Positions 23,067 through 25,109 of a stretch of DNA of 25,109 nt are shown here, in pieces. A program made the position numbers and the translations under genes. The DNA is from Gemmatimonadales bacterium. Its GTDB lineage: Bacteria; Gemmatimonadota; Gemmatimonadetes; Gemmatimonadales; GWC2-71-9. A model generated the notes under the pieces. It did not search any database, was not told the origin of the DNA, and saw only the letters and a list, made by a program, of their open reading frames with translations. The stretch's first letter is position 1, and each line of letters starts with the position of its first letter. The DNA lies in NCBI GenBank assembly GCA_013812695.1, contig JACCSZ010000120.1:1-25109 (forward strand), written 5' to 3'.

Positions 23067-24644
23067 GTGAAGGGACGTCACCGGCCGCTGGGACCGGTCC
23101 TGCTCGTCTTCGCGCTCGCGGCGCTGCTGCGAATCGTCCTCGCGGCCCGCGAGGATCTGTGGGCCGACGAGTTGTTCTCGCTCGCGGTGGCCACCGGGCA
23201 CAGTCTCGAGCACCCCGCCGCGACAGCGATGCCCGCGCTCGGCGACTTCGTCGAGCCCGCGGGAGCGGTGTCGCCGCTGGTGTTCCGGCGGTATCTCGAG
23301 CACGACGCTCCGCCGGCCGGCCCGGCGCGGGTGATTCGCGCCGGCCTGCTCTCCGACACCAGCCCACCGCTCTACTACCTGGCGCTCTCCGCCTGGACCC
23401 GCGCGATCGGCACCGGCGACTTCGAGCTCCATGGCTTGTCGGTGGCGTGGTCACTCGCCACGCTCCCGCTGATATGGCTGCTCGGACATCGCCTCGGTGG
23501 CGCGCCCGAGGCCCTGATCGGGTGCGCGCTGTTCGCGGTGGCGCCGGTAAGCCTCTACTACTCGGTGGAGGCCCGGATGTACGCGATGCTGTGGTTCTGC
23601 TCCGCGCTCGCCGCGTGGCTCACGCTGCGGCTGCACGATCGCGGCGGCACGGGGACGCTGGCGCTCTGGACCCTCGCGAGCGCGGCGGGTCTCCTCACGC
23701 ATTACTTCTTCGCCTTCGTCTGGGCGGCCTGCGTCGCCTGGCTCGTGCTCCGGCCGGGGCGGTGCTCGCGGCCGCGGCTCGCGGCCGGACTAGCTCTCGC
23801 CCTGCTCGCCATCGGGCCGTGGTATCTGCAGGTGCCGGGCAGCCTGGGGCACTGGCGGATCACCGGCCATTGGCTCGATGGACTTCCACCGCCGGCCAGA
23901 CTGCTGAGTGCACCCCTCACGCTCGGCTGGGGTCTGCTGTCGAGCCGCGGCGTGTGGGGCGGCGCCAAGGCCGCCGACGCCGTCGCCGCCGGTGTCGTCG
24001 CGGCTACCGGGCTCGCCTGGGCGATCCGCGGCCGTCACGAGATGCTCGATGGCGGCCGCGATCTGCTCTGGCTCTGGGTGATCGCCGCCTGCACCGGACC
24101 CGTCGCCTTCGACCTGCTTCGGGGCACCTCGACGTCGCTCATCGGGCGGTACGCGCTCGCCGGAATGCCCGCGGGCATGCTGCTGATCGCGCTGGCCCTC
24201 GGATCGCTGCCGGTCCGGATGGCCATCGGCGCGCTGTGCGTGTTGCTTGCCGCGTGGGCGCCCGGACTCCGCACCATCTTCGGCAGCGGTATGCGCGCCG
24301 GGGAGCCCTATCGTCAGGTGGCAACCGAGGTCGGCGCCTGGGCCACCCCCGACGATCTGGTGCTGGTGCACGCCATCCCGTCGGGGGTGCTGGGCATCAG
24401 CCGGTATCTCGACGCCGACGTGCCGGTGGCGGCGTGGGTCGGACAGCTCGGCCGCCGCCGGGTGCCTGAGGATCTGAACGCGCTCCTCGAGGGCCGGGCC
24501 CGGGTGGCGCTCATTCGCATTCACGACGTGGGCGAGCCCGCGCCGGAGGAAGCGTGGCTGCGGTCGCACGCCGACCTGGTCCGCGAAGAGCGTCGGGCCG
24601 GCGCCGCCGTCCTCTACTTTGCGCTGCCGTCCACCCGGCGATAG
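23067..24644 (+). CDS. GT-C (GT39-type) membrane glycosyltransferase
   Basis: The 525-residue protein begins at GTG 23067, supported by GAAGAGG (23054-23060) with a 6-nt spacer; the first helix (LGPVLLVFALAALLRIVL) follows at once. WADELFSL after the first helix carries the Asp-Glu pair of GT39-type catalytic loops, and DTSPPLYYLAL and APVSLYYSVEARMY are typical of the family. About ten TM helices precede a soluble C-terminal region (about 410-525) with EPYRQVATEVGAWATPDDLVLVH. It is the only + strand gene in the right half and sits between two - strand paralogues of each other, as if inserted. Its 3' end overlaps the neighbouring - strand gene by 31 nt. Confidence 0.88.
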   Translation: MKGRHRPLGPVLLVFALAALLRIVLAAREDLWADELFSLAVATGHSLEHPAATAMPALGDFVEPAGAVSPLVFRRYLEHDAPPAGPARVIRAGLLSDTSPPLYYLALSAWTRAIGTGDFELHGLSVAWSLATLPLIWLLGHRLGGAPEALIGCALFAVAPVSLYYSVEARMYAMLWFCSALAAWLTLRLHDRGGTGTLALWTLASAAGLLTHYFFAFVWAACVAWLVLRPGRCSRPRLAAGLALALLAIGPWYLQVPGSLGHWRITGHWLDGLPPPARLLSAPLTLGWGLLSSRGVWGGAKAADAVAAGVVAATGLAWAIRGRHEMLDGGRDLLWLWVIAACTGPVAFDLLRGTSTSLIGRYALAGMPAGMLLIALALGSLPVRMAIGALCVLLAAWAPGLRTIFGSGMRAGEPYRQVATEVGAWATPDDLVLVHAIPSGVLGISRYLDADVPVAAWVGQLGRRRVPEDLNALLEGRARVALIRIHDVGEPAPEEAWLRSHADLVREERRAGAAVLYFALPSTRR

Positions 24645-25109
24645 ATCCGGGGGCCGCTGTCGTTGACCGCGTAAATGAGGCGCCAGCGATTGGGGGCCCG
24701 CTCGATGACCGGAATGGTGTACCGGCGCCCCACGTCCAGGAAACCGAGCCGATCCACGACCAGATACGTCGCCGGGACGCCGTCGAGCAGCGTCGCCGCC
24801 AGGCCCGCATCGGCCTCGTAGGGAGGCATGACAGCCGGCAGGCCGGTGCGCAGGTAGGCCCAATGCGGCGTGGAGGTCGCCACGATCTCGCCGGGCCGGG
24901 CTTGGCGGGCCAGCCAGTCGAGGCCGTCGTCGTGCAGGCGCCAGCTCCGGTCGTAGAAGAACAGCCGATACTCGTGGCGCTGCCCCGCGCGATCGGTGTA
25001 CACGGCCGGCGCCGGATGCTTGATCATCGAGCGGCCCAGGGTGAGGATCTGCTGAGCCACGATCACACCTACCACCCCGAGCATGACCGCCCGGAGCGCG
25101 CGCCAGCGG
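24614..25109 (-). CDS. GT-C membrane glycosyltransferase, C-terminal part only (5' partial)
   Basis: Only about 165 C-terminal residues lie in the window; the frame continues to the right edge, so the ATG at 25084 is probably internal. The end of one TM helix (MLGVVGVIVAQQ) leads into a soluble domain with EIVATSTPHWAYLRTGLPAVMPP and VPATYLVVDRLG. These match the C-terminal domain of the 21323-23035 protein almost position by position, which identifies it as a second copy of that family. It ends 31 nt inside the convergent + strand glycosyltransferase gene. Confidence 0.8.
   Translation of the reverse strand, partial: RWRALRAVMLGVVGVIVAQQILTLGRSMIKHPAPAVYTDRAGQRHEYRLFFYDRSWRLHDDGLDWLARQARPGEIVATSTPHWAYLRTGLPAVMPPYEADAGLAATLLDGVPATYLVVDRLGFLDVGRRYTIPVIERAPNRWRLIYAVNDSGPRIYRRVDGSAK

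Noticed and set aside
22772..24469. A 565-codon + strand frame overlapping the + strand GT-C gene
   Set aside because: Arg/Ala/Gly-rich shadow frame; the frame starting at GTG 23067 has the TM helices, catalytic motif and ribosome binding site.

Overview
The window is GC-rich, tightly packed bacterial chromosome with 17 protein-coding genes. Two run off the edges: the left-hand M1 peptidase and the right-hand glycosyltransferase. No tRNA, rRNA, IS element, phage gene or CRISPR array was seen. Several features together suggest Gemmatimonadota or a close relative: the composition, a fused alpha/beta E1 dehydrogenase, a Ser/Thr kinase with a C-terminal two-TM segment and helical tail, many secreted M1/M28 peptidases, and purine-rich octamer repeats between genes. 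This assignment is inference; there is no rRNA or species marker gene here.

Left part (1-9,900): a secreted-type M1 metallopeptidase (partial) and a single-chain 2-oxoacid dehydrogenase E1 lie on the + strand. A small secreted protein and a Ser/Thr protein kinase lie on the - strand. A roughly 0.4 kb divergent regulatory region leads into lon on the + strand. The convergent ends of lon and the next gene are separated by a long palindrome that looks like a REP-type repeat acting as a two-way terminator.

Middle and right part (10,018-23,035): eleven consecutive genes lie on the - strand, mostly with overlaps or gaps under 60 nt. In transcription order they are a GT-C membrane protein, a second GT-C protein with a C-terminal beta-rich domain, an FAD oxidoreductase, a UbiA-type phosphoribosyltransferase, DprE1, DprE2, an M28 peptidase, a protein of unknown function, a TrmB-type regulator and an Hpt/pseudo-receiver/GGDEF protein. 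(That is ten named genes plus the right-edge GT-C gene, which is also on the - strand but separated by a + strand gene.) The UbiA, DprE1 and DprE2 genes are the three recognisable enzymes of the decaprenyl-phosphoryl-D-arabinofuranose (DPA) pathway known from mycobacteria. Four GT-C membrane glycosyltransferase-like genes surround them, so the region looks like a polyprenyl-phosphate-sugar system: the soluble and membrane enzymes build a lipid-linked pentose and the GT-C proteins transfer it, or other sugars, to an envelope or secreted acceptor.

The most interesting points are this DPA-type pathway in an apparently non-actinobacterial genome, the Ala at the position of the benzothiazinone-target Cys in DprE1, the diguanylate cyclase with two degenerate receivers but an intact active site and inhibitory site, and the repeat elements at 4,286 and 9,897.
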